Part shown: positions 53,915-62,854 of the stretch, piece by piece
Numbering within the stretch: the first letter of the stretch is position 1
Layout: each line of letters begins with the position of its first letter
Assembly (NCBI RefSeq): GCF_004346865.1
Contig: NZ_SMGR01000001.1
Coordinates: forward strand, 620,001-684,000
From: Shimia isoporae
GTDB taxonomy: Bacteria > Pseudomonadota > Alphaproteobacteria > Rhodobacterales > Rhodobacteraceae
Reading direction: 5' to 3'
DNA length: 64,000 nucleotides
Position numbers and translations under genes: made by a program
The notes under the pieces: model-generated
What the model was told of the DNA's origin: nothing
The model's database searches: none
Seen by the model: only the letters and a program-made list of their open reading frames with translations

Positions 53915-54742
53915 TTAATAGGCGGAGCTGCGGCGTTGCAGGTTTTGGGCCATTGCGACAAGACGGGGCCCAAGGTCATTCTCCATGCGCTCCTTGGGCA
54001 GGAAATGAGCGGGTCCACCAAGGTTAAACGCCATGTTGGGCGAGCCTTCATCTTGGACCGGAAACGGGACCGCGAGCGAATGCACGCCGTCATGCCAGTC
54101 GCCGTAGTTGGCGTAAAAGCCTTTCTGTGTGATCTGATCGGCTGCATTTTTGATGCCGTCCAACGTCTCGGGCCAATCCTGTGGGCCGTAGTAGGCGGCA
54201 AGAAGATCCAGAATCTCTTCCTTTTCCTCGCCAATGCATCCTGCAATGTACGCGCGCCCCATTGCCGAGCGGGCCAGCGAGATACGAGATCCAACACCAA
54301 GCTGCAAGGAGACCACACCATTGGCGGCGCGTGCGCACGCTAGGTAGGTGACGGTTGGGCCATCGCGCGCCCCGAGAGCAACCTGAACGCCGTCACCGGC
54401 GTAGTCCGCCAAATCTTGCATGAGATCTTTGGCAGCTTCGCGCATCGGCATTGCGCCCAAAAGGGAAAAGCCTAAGCCAAGAACCGGAACGCCGATATTA
54501 TATCGCCCAGTTGTTTCGTTATAGAGCAGATAGCCCGTGGTCATCAGCGTATAGGTCAGCCGCGAAATCGTCGAATTTGGAAGCCCTGTCCGTTGGGCGA
54601 GTTCGCGATTAGAGAGGCCTGCTCGGTCGGACGGCCTGAATGCACGCAGGACTTCGAGACCACGGGACAGGGCTGTGACGAACTGACGGTCGTTCTCGGG
54701 AGGGGCAGTCGGTTCGCCCGTGGATTGGGTGCGTTTTCTCAT
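53915..54742 (-). CDS. IclR-family transcriptional regulator
   Basis: The 275-residue protein has an N-terminal winged helix (LSNRELAQRTGLPNSTISRL followed by TYTLMTTGYL) and a C-terminal IclR effector domain with ARDGPTVTYLACARA, RISLARSAMGRAYIAG and VHSLAVPFPV. IclR proteins bind small acids or acyl compounds and act as repressors or activators. It lies 37 bp downstream of the ligase gene on the same strand and a probable operator (54755-54769) sits 12 bp before its start. It is the likely regulator of the acyl-CoA cluster. Confidence 0.93.
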   Translation of the reverse strand: MRKRTQSTGEPTAPPENDRQFVTALSRGLEVLRAFRPSDRAGLSNRELAQRTGLPNSTISRLTYTLMTTGYLLYNETTGRYNIGVPVLGLGFSLLGAMPMREAAKDLMQDLADYAGDGVQVALGARDGPTVTYLACARAANGVVSLQLGVGSRISLARSAMGRAYIAGCIGEEKEEILDLLAAYYGPQDWPETLDGIKNAADQITQKGFYANYGDWHDGVHSLAVPFPVQDEGSPNMAFNLGGPAHFLPKERMENDLGPRLVAMAQNLQRRSSAY

Positions 54743-54754
54743 GAGTGGTCGTAT

Positions 54755-54769
54755 TTCCGCATTGTGGAA
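54755..54769. promoter_or_regulatory. Candidate IclR operator upstream of the regulator gene
   Basis: TTCCGCATTGTGGAA is a near-perfect 15-bp dyad (TTCCgCA / TGtGGAA) matching the site at 56553-56567 in 12 of 15 positions. Its place just before the regulator start suggests autoregulation. Confidence 0.6.
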
Positions 54770-54779
54770 TTCCTATGCG

Positions 54780-56432
54780 TCATGTGAGGTTCTTCCACAA
54801 GACCTTGCCAGCGCCCGAGCGAGGAAGATCGTCAACAAACTCGACGATTGTCGGACATTTGTAGGCGCTCATCTGAGATCTGCACCAGTCGATCACGCCT
54901 TTGGCTGTGATTGTGTTGCGTGCTTCTGCGCGTGGAATGATTATCGCCTTCACACACTCCCCGCGGCGCTCGTCGTGTGCGCCAACAACGCAGCACTCGG
55001 CGATGTCGGGGTGGTGTAGCATGAGCATTTCGATTTCCGCGGGCCAGACTTTGAAACCTGCCGCGTTCACCATGCGTTTGACCCTGTCGACCATGAAAAA
55101 ATAGCCATCTGCGTCGCGATAGCCGATGTCTCCTGAACGAAAGAACGGAACCCCATCGATTTCCACAAAAGCTTCTTTTGTCTCGTCGGGCCGTTGCCAA
55201 TAGCCGAGGAAATTCTGAGGGGCGTGCATGACGATTTCGCCAATCTCACCGTGCGCAAGCTCGGTGTCGCCGCCGATTTCCAGAACGCGGCTGTCGACTT
55301 CGTAAATTGGTTGGCCAAGACATTGGCGTTTGGGGGCATCGATCGGGTTCACATGTGTTGCCGCCATCGTCTCGGACAGGCCGTAGCCTTCGACATAGTC
55401 CAGCCCAGTCATCTGTTTGAGCTTTCCTGCTATCGCCTCGGGCATTGCCGCGCCGCCGCCGCCTATCATTTCGAGGCTGGAAAGGTCGTAGCTGTCAAAG
55501 TTCGGGTCGTTCACGAGATCAATCGCCATGGTCGCGATGGAGCGCCACCTTGCGATCCTGAAACGTTCAATCAGACCGGCCGCCAGTTTGGACGACCATC
55601 GCGGCAAAATCACGTTGCGTCCGCCCGTCATTATTGGCGCGTGCATACCGTTCATCATGCCAGTGACATGAAAGAACGGCAGAGCGCCAAGGTGAACGGT
55701 TGTTTCCGTGGTCGGGTTCCAGATCACGCCAGCAACCAGAGATGCCATGACTGTCCGGTGCGTGTGAACACATCCCTTCGGGTTTCCGGTTGTGCCTGAA
55801 CTGTAGGGGATGACCGCAAGGTCGTCAGAAGTTGTGGTGCGCGGCGCAGGGGTGTGACCTGCATCTATGGCCGTTTGAAAACCTACCATGCCATGCGCTT
55901 CGGCTTCTTGTTCGCTCATCGCGACGGTTTGCTTTTCCGGAACAAGGTCAAATCCCGAAAGGCCCATATCCGTCATGCGCGTGCCGATCAGCGTTTCCAA
56001 GTCCCCGCGCTTGAGTGCAGGTAGGATGTTGTCGGACAGCTCGAGGGCACAAACGGCGATTTTGGCGCCGGTGTCTTCCACCAGATAGTCGATCTCGGCT
56101 GTTTTGTTCATCGGGTTGACCGGCACAACTGCGCCGCCGGCGCGCAAGATGGCATAGAATGCGATGATGTATTGTGGGCAGTTCTGGGTATAGAGCAGGA
56201 CCCGATCGCCCTTGGACAGACCGACGTGCTGTAGATAGCCAGCCAAGGCTGAGACCCGATCTGCGATGTCCTGATACGTGTAGTCAGCGCCGTTGTAAGT
56301 CAGCCCGATACGATCACCCCACTTGGCGACTGTTTTGTCCAGATTTACGTCCAGAGGTGTGTCGGGGCGCTCAAACGTCCAGGGTTTTCCGGCTGGCCAG
56401 AAGTCAGGAATACGGGCGTTCGGGTGGGGCAT
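54780..56432 (-). CDS. AMP-dependent acyl-CoA synthetase/ligase
   Basis: The 550-residue adenylate-forming enzyme activates a carboxylic acid to its CoA thioester. The P-loop-like A3 motif is YSSGTTGNPKGCVHTHRT near residue 185, followed by GYGLSETMAATHVNP (A5), FFRSGDIGYRDADGYF (A7, with the ribose-binding Asp) and GFKVWPAEIEMLMLHHPDI (A8). Near the C-terminus the expected A10 lysine fits SGAGKVLWKNL. The ATG at 56432 has GGAG six bases upstream. It is divergent from the SDR operon and transcribed toward iclR. The acid is unknown; context suggests a medium-chain or dicarboxylic acid. Confidence 0.9.
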   Translation of the reverse strand: MPHPNARIPDFWPAGKPWTFERPDTPLDVNLDKTVAKWGDRIGLTYNGADYTYQDIADRVSALAGYLQHVGLSKGDRVLLYTQNCPQYIIAFYAILRAGGAVVPVNPMNKTAEIDYLVEDTGAKIAVCALELSDNILPALKRGDLETLIGTRMTDMGLSGFDLVPEKQTVAMSEQEAEAHGMVGFQTAIDAGHTPAPRTTTSDDLAVIPYSSGTTGNPKGCVHTHRTVMASLVAGVIWNPTTETTVHLGALPFFHVTGMMNGMHAPIMTGGRNVILPRWSSKLAAGLIERFRIARWRSIATMAIDLVNDPNFDSYDLSSLEMIGGGGAAMPEAIAGKLKQMTGLDYVEGYGLSETMAATHVNPIDAPKRQCLGQPIYEVDSRVLEIGGDTELAHGEIGEIVMHAPQNFLGYWQRPDETKEAFVEIDGVPFFRSGDIGYRDADGYFFMVDRVKRMVNAAGFKVWPAEIEMLMLHHPDIAECCVVGAHDERRGECVKAIIIPRAEARNTITAKGVIDWCRSQMSAYKCPTIVEFVDDLPRSGAGKVLWKNLT

Positions 56433-56552
56433 CATGCGCTCCGTTTGGGGTTGGTCAAGTTGAGGTAGCCTAGCGTCAACTTCCATTTCGTCATGCGGAA
56501 TTTGCAGCAAGTGTCGTCGCGTCGTTTTTGGCCGCATTGCAGCGAAACGCGT

Positions 56553-56567
56553 TTCCGCGATGCGGAA
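56553..56567. promoter_or_regulatory. Candidate IclR operator in the divergent promoter region
   Basis: TTCCGCGATGCGGAA is a perfect 6-3-6 palindrome in the 207-bp gap between the ligase gene and the SDR operon. A further half-site ATGCGGAA occurs at 56492-56499. It pairs with the similar dyad before the IclR gene. Confidence 0.65.
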
Positions 56568-56639
56568 GGAAGCCTAGGATGCCGGTCAAATGGACTGTGT
56601 GCGTCAAGCGAGTCTGGTGCACTATCGGGAGGAAAATCG

Positions 56640-57395
56640 ATGTTTGATTTGACCGGCAAGGTTGCCGTTATCACTGGATCTAGCCGCGGAATCGGTCGCG
56701 CCATTGCTGAAATGTATGCAAAGGCGGGCGCAAAGGTTGTGGTGTCCAGCCGGACAGCCGAGGCTTGTGAGCCTGTCGCGGAAGCGATCCGTGCAGATGG
56801 TGGAGAGGCGCTGGTGGTGCCTTGCAACGTGAGCAAGCGGGAAGAAGTCGAGGGGCTGGTAGAGAAAACGCTGGCGGAGTGGGGGCAGATCGACGTTCTG
56901 GTCTGTAATGCGGCGATTAATCCCGTTTACGGCCCTATGAGCCAGCTGGATGATGAGGCCTTTGCCAAGATCATGACAGCGAACGTGCTGTCGCCGCTGC
57001 AGCTTTGTAATCTGGTTTTACCAGGCATGGCCAAACGCGGTGGTGGCAATGTTGTCATCCTGTCTTCCATTGCAGGCCTTACCGGCAACCCGGTGATTGG
57101 TGCCTATGGCATCTCCAAGGCCGCGGACGCGTCTTTGGCGCGCAATCTCGCGGTGGAGTGGGGACCCAAAGGCATTCGCGTAAACGCGATTGCGCCGGGC
57201 TTGGTGAAAACCGATTTTGCGCGGGCGCTCTGGGAAAACCCCGACTATCTCGCGAAAGTCGAAGGCCAGAACCCGCTACGTCGGATCGGACAGCCGGAAG
57301 ATATTGCGGGCACCGCTTTGTTCCTTGCCACCGACGCCAGCGCCTATATCACCGGCCAAACCATTGTGGCCGATGGTGGCGAGACAATTTGCTAA
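56640..57395 (+). CDS. Short-chain dehydrogenase/reductase
   Basis: The 251-residue classical SDR has the NAD(P) motif TGSSRGIGRAIAE near residue 12, CNAAINP (NNAG equivalent), the catalytic Ser in VVILSSIAGL, Tyr-x3-Lys in AYGISKAA near residue 155, and PGLVKTDFARAL. It oxidises or reduces a hydroxyl/ketone, likely on the substrate acid or its CoA ester. GGAGG precedes the ATG; it is the first gene of a four-gene operon, with 21 bp to the next. Confidence 0.92.
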   Translation: MFDLTGKVAVITGSSRGIGRAIAEMYAKAGAKVVVSSRTAEACEPVAEAIRADGGEALVVPCNVSKREEVEGLVEKTLAEWGQIDVLVCNAAINPVYGPMSQLDDEAFAKIMTANVLSPLQLCNLVLPGMAKRGGGNVVILSSIAGLTGNPVIGAYGISKAADASLARNLAVEWGPKGIRVNAIAPGLVKTDFARALWENPDYLAKVEGQNPLRRIGQPEDIAGTALFLATDASAYITGQTIVADGGETIC

Positions 57396-57416
57396 GAGAT
57401 TTTAGGGAGTTACGAG

Positions 57417-59504
57417 ATGAGCGAGAACCAAGTCGTCAGCGTTGAATATGTGGGTGAAATCGCCCTGATCTGTATCGACAATCCGCCGGTGAACGCGGGC
57501 AGCGCCGCCATGCGGCAAGGGCTGCAAAAGGCTGTTCAGGATGTGAATGCCGAGGGCAAAGCCAAAGTCATGGGCGTGTATTGCGCGGGCAGGACATTTG
57601 TGGCCGGGGCGGATATTTCCGAGTTCGGCAAGCCGCCGCAACAGCCGTTTATGCCGGACCTGTACAACGAGGTTGAGGCGTCCGAGATCCCTCTTGTGGC
57701 CGCAATTCACGGGACCGCACTGGGCGGCGGTCTGGAGCTTGCAGTGTCTTGTCACGCCCGCGTGGCGGTGCCGACTGCGCGCGTTGGTCTGCCTGAAATC
57801 CATCTGGGACTTCTGCCGGGGGCAGGTGGCACACAGCGTGTGTCGCGTCTTGCAGGCATCCCTGTGGCGCTGGATCTGTCTCTTTCGGGTCGCCAGATGC
57901 CTGCCAAGGAAGCGCTGGAAGCGGGCATTATCGACCGTATCATGGAAGGTGAGCCGCGCGACGTTGTGCTGGCCGCAGCCGAAGACGTCATCTCAGGTAC
58001 ACTTCAGACCCGTGTGACCCGTGACATAGAAACAAAAGCGGATGACGCCGCGATTGAAGCTGCGAAGGCCATGGTTGCCAAGAAGGCGCCCGGCCTGAAC
58101 GCGCCTGTTCAGGCGATCACGGCGGTTGCCGCGTCTACTTTGCCGTTTGACGAGGGGCTGGCGGCTGAGCGCGCGGCGTTCATGGCCTGCATGGGCACAG
58201 ACGAGTCCCGAGGCATGATCCACGCCTTCTTCGGCGAGCGGGCTGTGGCGAATATCCCGGAGAAAAGGGAGACACCGCGCGACGTGCAGTCGCTGGGTGT
58301 GATCGGTGGCGGAACAATGGGGTCGGGAATTTCGACTTCTGCCTTGATGGCAGGCCTTCCGGTGACCTTGATCGAGGTCACGCAGGAAGCACTGGACCGA
58401 GGTGTGGCGACGATCACCGGCAATCTCGAGGGCGCAGTGAAACGCGGGAAAATGTCTGAGGCCAAACGGGATGCTGCGTTGGCAAACCTGACTGCGTCGA
58501 CAGATATGAACGCGCTGGCCGAGGTTGATCTGGTGATCGAGGCGGTGTTCGAGAAAATGGAGATCAAGAAGGAGATCTTCGGCAAGCTCAACACGATCTG
58601 TAAACAGGGTGCCATTCTCGCTTCCAACACATCCTACCTCGACATCAACGAGATTGCAGCGATGACCGACCGTCCGCAGGACGTACTCGGCCTTCACTTC
58701 TTCTCGCCCGCGCACATCATGCGTCTGTTGGAAGTGGTGGTTGGCGAGAAAACCGATCCTGCCGTTGTGGCGACTGGTTTCGCGCTGGCGAAACGCATGC
58801 GCAAGGTTGGCGTACGCGCAGGGGTTTGCGATGGGTTCATCGGCAACCGAATTCTGGGGCATTACCTCAAGACAGCAAGCTATCTGGTGCTGGATGGTGC
58901 GCATCCGGATCAGGTGGACAAAGCCTTGGAAGCCTTCGGTTTTGCCATGGGACCACACCGCGTTGGCGATTTGGCCGGTCTGGACATCGGCTATATGACC
59001 CGCAAGCGGCTTGAGCCCACCCGGCCGCCCGAAGAGCGCTATGGTGGAGCCATTGCCGACCGCCTGAGCGAAAATGGCTGGAATGGACGCAAAACAGCGA
59101 AGGGCTACTTTGTGTATGAAGGTCGGGAGACATTGGAGAACCCTGATCTCGATGGCATCATCGAGGAGGTCCGTGCCGAAGCAGGCATCACACCCAAGAC
59201 ATTCTCCGACGAGGAGATCGTTGACCGCTATATGACCGCAATGATTTCTGAGGCCGCAAGGGTGCTGGAGGATGGCATCGCATTGCGTCCTGTAGATGTC
59301 GATGTGGTTTTCCTGATGGGGTACGGCTTCCCGCGCCACCGTGGCGGACCGCTGCACTATGCCGACACGATCGGTGCCAAAGCACTGGTGGAGCGGATTG
59401 AAACCTATGCCAAGGAAGATGCGTATTACTGGCAGGTGCCTGCGTTGCTGCAGAAGATGGCAGACGAAGGCGGCAGCTTTGACAAAATGAACAAGGGGAA
59501 ATGA
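57417..59504 (+). CDS. Bifunctional enoyl-CoA hydratase / 3-hydroxyacyl-CoA dehydrogenase (FadJ/PimF-like)
   Basis: The 695-residue protein joins an N-terminal crotonase domain with a dehydrogenase. The crotonase part has the oxyanion region AGRTFVAGADISEFG and both catalytic Glu positions, in GTALGGGLELAVSCHARV and GLPEIHLGLLPGAGG. The dehydrogenase starts at GVIGGGTMGSGIS near residue 297 and contains the catalytic His in LGLHFFSPAHIMRLLEVV. It performs hydration and NAD-dependent oxidation in beta-oxidation. Length and neighbours match PimF of the pimeloyl-CoA pathway. It is 4 bp from the acyl-CoA dehydrogenase gene. Confidence 0.94.
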   Translation: MSENQVVSVEYVGEIALICIDNPPVNAGSAAMRQGLQKAVQDVNAEGKAKVMGVYCAGRTFVAGADISEFGKPPQQPFMPDLYNEVEASEIPLVAAIHGTALGGGLELAVSCHARVAVPTARVGLPEIHLGLLPGAGGTQRVSRLAGIPVALDLSLSGRQMPAKEALEAGIIDRIMEGEPRDVVLAAAEDVISGTLQTRVTRDIETKADDAAIEAAKAMVAKKAPGLNAPVQAITAVAASTLPFDEGLAAERAAFMACMGTDESRGMIHAFFGERAVANIPEKRETPRDVQSLGVIGGGTMGSGISTSALMAGLPVTLIEVTQEALDRGVATITGNLEGAVKRGKMSEAKRDAALANLTASTDMNALAEVDLVIEAVFEKMEIKKEIFGKLNTICKQGAILASNTSYLDINEIAAMTDRPQDVLGLHFFSPAHIMRLLEVVVGEKTDPAVVATGFALAKRMRKVGVRAGVCDGFIGNRILGHYLKTASYLVLDGAHPDQVDKALEAFGFAMGPHRVGDLAGLDIGYMTRKRLEPTRPPEERYGGAIADRLSENGWNGRKTAKGYFVYEGRETLENPDLDGIIEEVRAEAGITPKTFSDEEIVDRYMTAMISEAARVLEDGIALRPVDVDVVFLMGYGFPRHRGGPLHYADTIGAKALVERIETYAKEDAYYWQVPALLQKMADEGGSFDKMNKGK

Positions 59505-59508
59505 TCGG

Positions 59509-60696
59509 ATGGACCTGAGTTACAGTGCAGAGGACCTCGCGTTTCGCGACGAGGTCCGCGCCTATCTGGCGGAGAACCTGCCCAAGCACATGACCGATGC
59601 GGTACGTGCCGGTGGAGAATTGACCAAGGAAGTGATTGAGGAATGGCATGCCATTCTGAACCGGCGAGGTTGGCTCGCGACGATCTGGCCAAAAGAATTT
59701 GGCGGACCTGGCTGGACGCCTGTGCAGAAGCACATCTTTGAGGAAGAGTGCTGCCGCGCCTATGCGCCGCGCATCGTTCCATTTGGCCTGAACATGCTAG
59801 GGCCTGTGCTGATCACCTTTGGCTCCAAAGAACAGCAGGAACACTATCTGCCGAGAATTCTGGATGGCACGGATTGGTGGTGTCAGGGGTACTCGGAACC
59901 TGGAGCCGGCTCAGACCTTGCTTCCCTCAAGACCAAAGCCGAGCGCGATGGAGACGAGTGGGTCATCAACGGTCAGAAGACCTGGACCACGCTGGGGCAG
60001 CACGCCGACTGGATTTTCTGTCTTTGCCGGACCGATCCGGATGCGAAGCAGCAGGAAGGTATCAGCTTTATCCTCGTGGATATGAATACACCGGGCATTG
60101 AAGTGCGTCCGATCAAGCTGATTGAAGGAGGCTACGAGGTGAACGAGATCTTCTTCACCGACGTGCGTGTTCCGGTTGGCAATCTTGTGGGCCAGGAAAA
60201 CAAAGGCTGGACCATCGCCAAGTTCCTGTTGACGCATGAGCGCACTGGGATTGCCGGTGTTGGCTTCTCGATTCAGGCACTCGAGGAGGTGAAGTCTATT
60301 GCCCGCAAAACGATGCGTGGAGGCAGGCCGCTGATCGACGACCCACTGTTTGCCGCACGTATCGCTCAGGCAGAGATCGATCTTGAAGCAATGAAAATCA
60401 CCAATCTACGGATGCTGTTCAAGGCACAGGAACAAGGTGCTCCCGGACCTGAGACGTCGCTTCTGAAGATCAAGGGAACAGTGATCAATCAGGAACTCAA
60501 AGACCTCGCACGACGCGCGCTGGGGCCGGCGGCGGCACCATTCCCTGGGCATGTCACGGAAGGTAACCTGATGTTTGGTCCACCCGATACCGAGCACAAC
60601 GCAGCGCGCTATTTCAACAACCGCAAAACCTCGATTTTTGGCGGATCCAATGAGATCCAACGCAATATCGTGACCAAGACAATGCTGGAGCTGTGA
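59509..60696 (+). CDS. Acyl-CoA dehydrogenase, larger subunit (PimC-like)
   Basis: The 395-residue flavoprotein has YSEPGAGSDLASLKTKAER (FAD/substrate loop) near residue 130, TWTTLGQHADWIFCLCRT and the C-terminal SIFGGSNEIQRNIVTK. The segment equivalent to the YEGT that holds the catalytic Glu in medium-chain enzymes reads FGGS, so the base, if any, must lie elsewhere. It is followed after one base by a second dehydrogenase gene, a layout typical of alpha2-beta2 heteromeric acyl-CoA dehydrogenases such as PimC-PimD. Confidence 0.93.
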   Translation: MDLSYSAEDLAFRDEVRAYLAENLPKHMTDAVRAGGELTKEVIEEWHAILNRRGWLATIWPKEFGGPGWTPVQKHIFEEECCRAYAPRIVPFGLNMLGPVLITFGSKEQQEHYLPRILDGTDWWCQGYSEPGAGSDLASLKTKAERDGDEWVINGQKTWTTLGQHADWIFCLCRTDPDAKQQEGISFILVDMNTPGIEVRPIKLIEGGYEVNEIFFTDVRVPVGNLVGQENKGWTIAKFLLTHERTGIAGVGFSIQALEEVKSIARKTMRGGRPLIDDPLFAARIAQAEIDLEAMKITNLRMLFKAQEQGAPGPETSLLKIKGTVINQELKDLARRALGPAAAPFPGHVTEGNLMFGPPDTEHNAARYFNNRKTSIFGGSNEIQRNIVTKTMLEL

Positions 60697-60697
60697 G

Positions 60698-61768
60698 ATG
60701 GATTTCAACCTGACCGAAGATCGCCAAATGCTGGCGGACACGCTGGGCCGGTTTCTTGGAGAACAGTATCCCGTCGAGCATCGTATCAAGGTAGCTTACG
60801 ACGCGCCGTATCACGATCCTGCCCTGTGGGATCAGCTTGTCGAACTTGGCGCGCTCTATGCGTTGGCGCCTGAAGACGCTGGAGGCATGGGCGGCACGGG
60901 TTTTGATATTTCCGTGGTTTTTGAGGCTCTCGGTAAGACGCTGTGCCCGGAGCCTGTGCTTGGCGCGTTGATGGCGTCGCGGCTGCTGGCTGCGGCAGGT
61001 GCTGATCTCGAGGCTCTGCTGACCGGCGCAACGAAATATGCGGTCGGTATCACGGAAATCGACGCACCTTATGAGCTGGATCAGATTGCAACGGTTGCAA
61101 CCGCCAAGGGAGATGGCTTCGCGCTGTCTGGGCGCAAGTCGACAGTGTATGGCGGACAGGTGGCGGATGTTGTGCTTGTCGCGGCCAAGCATGGCGACGG
61201 GCTTGGTGTATTCGCGGTTCAGGCTGCAGACGCCAATGTGACCGGATATGGCATGATGGATGGCGGCGGTGCGGCTGAAGTCCTGCTGGATGACACGCCG
61301 GCCACTTTGGTCATGGCGAACGCGGAAGCTGCTTTGGAAGACGCCCTGAATGCCGGTATCGTGGCGCTTTGTGCCGAGGCCGTCGGTGCAATGGATGTCG
61401 CGCATTGGACGACGGTAGAATACTTCAAACAGCGTAAGCAGTTTGGCGTGCCGATCGGCAAGTTTCAGGTGCTGCAACACCGTGCGGTAGACATGCTGAC
61501 GGAGATCGAGCAGGCGCGTTCTATTGTGATCAAAGCAGCTGCTGAGCTGGGTGGCGACGATGCAGCCAAGTATGCGTCGATGGCCAAGAACATGATCGGC
61601 CGTGCGGCCCGCCTTGTTGCCGAAGAAAGCATCCAGATGCATGGCGGGATCGCCATGACTTGGGAATACGCGGTCAGCCATTATGCCAAACGCCTGATCA
61701 TGCTGGATGCACAGCTTGGCGACACTGATTATCATCTCTCGCAGGTGATGAAAGGTTACGCAGCTTAA
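60698..61768 (+). CDS. Acyl-CoA dehydrogenase, smaller subunit (PimD-like)
   Basis: The 356-residue partner has an N-terminal MDFNLTEDRQMLADTLGRFL helix, a shortened middle domain (SGRKSTVYGGQVADVVLVA), and a C-terminal bundle with YFKQRKQFGVPIGKFQVLQH and IQMHGGIAMTWEYAVSHY. The FAD-contacting QFGxxIGxxQ and HGG motifs are intact. It starts one base after the larger subunit stop, so stoichiometric synthesis is expected. A terminator follows 26 bp after the stop, closing the operon. Confidence 0.92.
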   Translation: MDFNLTEDRQMLADTLGRFLGEQYPVEHRIKVAYDAPYHDPALWDQLVELGALYALAPEDAGGMGGTGFDISVVFEALGKTLCPEPVLGALMASRLLAAAGADLEALLTGATKYAVGITEIDAPYELDQIATVATAKGDGFALSGRKSTVYGGQVADVVLVAAKHGDGLGVFAVQAADANVTGYGMMDGGGAAEVLLDDTPATLVMANAEAALEDALNAGIVALCAEAVGAMDVAHWTTVEYFKQRKQFGVPIGKFQVLQHRAVDMLTEIEQARSIVIKAAAELGGDDAAKYASMAKNMIGRAARLVAEESIQMHGGIAMTWEYAVSHYAKRLIMLDAQLGDTDYHLSQVMKGYAA

Positions 61769-61794
61769 CCGCCTTAAATATTTAAAAAATATGA

Positions 61795-61825
61795 GGCCGC
61801 TCCATAGTTTTGGGGCGGCCTTTTT
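61795..61825 (+). terminator. Rho-independent terminator of the acyl-CoA operon
   Basis: GGCCGC and GCGGCC pair across a 14-base loop and are followed by TTTTT at 61821-61825. Confidence 0.8.
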
Positions 61826-61928
61826 CTGCGATATGTTCTTTTTTTGTTCGCAGTTAAGCTTTCGGCAACCAAAAGCTGGAAAGCTAAATTCAGAGTTCAA
61901 TTTTAGTCAGTTTGAAGCGGTTTTGGTT

Positions 61929-62801
61929 ATGGGTAGTTTTGTTATTTTGGCATTGGTCGGAAGCGTCATGGGCATGGGCATTGTTTCCAGTGTCATGGGA
62001 GAAATCGAAGGACAGGTTCGGGACGTTGTGAACGAGGAACTGGACAAGTTCGAGGAGGATTTCGAGCCCGAGATTTCTGATGTGTCCGATCTGTTGGGTG
62101 ATCCTGAGGAAGTTGAGGAGGCAGAGACCGTGCAGGGGCGGGATGTCGAGCGGGATCCGGAGGCCGTTTTGCTGGCGGCCATCGCCGCGGACGACCCCGC
62201 CGGTCAACCAGACGACACGTCCGCCGAGGATGCGGCTTTCGAAGAATTTCTAAAGGAAGGCGGAAAGTCAGGCTCTCTTCCGGAACAGCATGGTCAAGAG
62301 GAGGATGCGGAGCTTGCCGCCGAAAAGACCGAGTTGAACGAGGGGGAGCTGAGCGAGCGTGTGGCGCCCTCGGACGATCTGGCGCGGACCGCTGAAAACG
62401 ACGCTCCTGACGATCTCTTGACCTCCGCAAACAAGAATAGTGCGGGCGCCGGACCGGTGGATTTTCTCGATTTGGGCGTGGAAGAAGCGACGTTGGAAAT
62501 GGTTTCCGCGGAGAAGACGGAGACCTCTCTTGGTGAAACCGACATGTCGGCTGTTGTGTTCGAGGATGTGGACGCGGAGGGCGAGATGCTCGTGATCGAA
62601 GCAGAAGCAAATCTAACAGCGGAAAGGGACTCGGAAAGCTCGTCCATTGTGGAAGTCGCGCTGGAGCATGCCGAAGACGGGCTGGACGTGATTCTAACCG
62701 ACGAGGCCGGGCACGAAGCGGTGGTGCATGCCAAAACGGATCGGCCTGAAGACCTGCAAGTGATGGTCGTACAGGGCGAACGGGTAGTAGCACTGGCTTG
62801 A
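61929..62801 (+). CDS. Acidic membrane-anchored protein of unknown function
   Basis: The product of about 290 residues starts with one hydrophobic segment (MGSFVILALVGSVMGMGIVSS region, about residues 1-22). It continues as a long, strongly acidic, low-complexity soluble part rich in Glu, Asp, Ala and Ser, ending with a more ordered segment (AVVHAKTDRPEDLQVMVVQG). No known domain is recognisable. The frame is open back to 61791 but that part overlaps a terminator, so the ATG at 61929 is preferred. The acidic tail suggests ion binding or an extracytoplasmic linker; this is inference. Confidence 0.6.
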   Translation: MGSFVILALVGSVMGMGIVSSVMGEIEGQVRDVVNEELDKFEEDFEPEISDVSDLLGDPEEVEEAETVQGRDVERDPEAVLLAAIAADDPAGQPDDTSAEDAAFEEFLKEGGKSGSLPEQHGQEEDAELAAEKTELNEGELSERVAPSDDLARTAENDAPDDLLTSANKNSAGAGPVDFLDLGVEEATLEMVSAEKTETSLGETDMSAVVFEDVDAEGEMLVIEAEANLTAERDSESSSIVEVALEHAEDGLDVILTDEAGHEAVVHAKTDRPEDLQVMVVQGERVVALA

Positions 62802-62820
62802 CCCAGACGACGGCGGTCTG

Positions 62821-62848
62821 AACAGCGCCCGGCGGATCGGGCGCTGTT
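62821..62848. terminator. Bidirectional hairpin between convergent genes
   Basis: An 11-bp perfect stem (AACAGCGCCCG / CGGGCGCTGTT) with a 6-base loop lies between the acidic protein gene and the convergent membrane protein gene. The tail is TTTGCGTTT on the plus strand. Confidence 0.65.
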
Positions 62849-62854
62849 TGCGTT

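Noticed and set aside
53898..53925. TTCCAATGTGGAA at the 3' end of the IclR gene as a third operator
   Set aside because: The arms are two bases closer than in the two promoter dyads and the site overlaps the end of the coding region, so it is probably chance.
61791..61928. Upstream extension of the acidic protein gene
   Set aside because: It overlaps the terminator of the acyl-CoA operon and has no start signals; the ATG at 61929 leads directly into a membrane segment.
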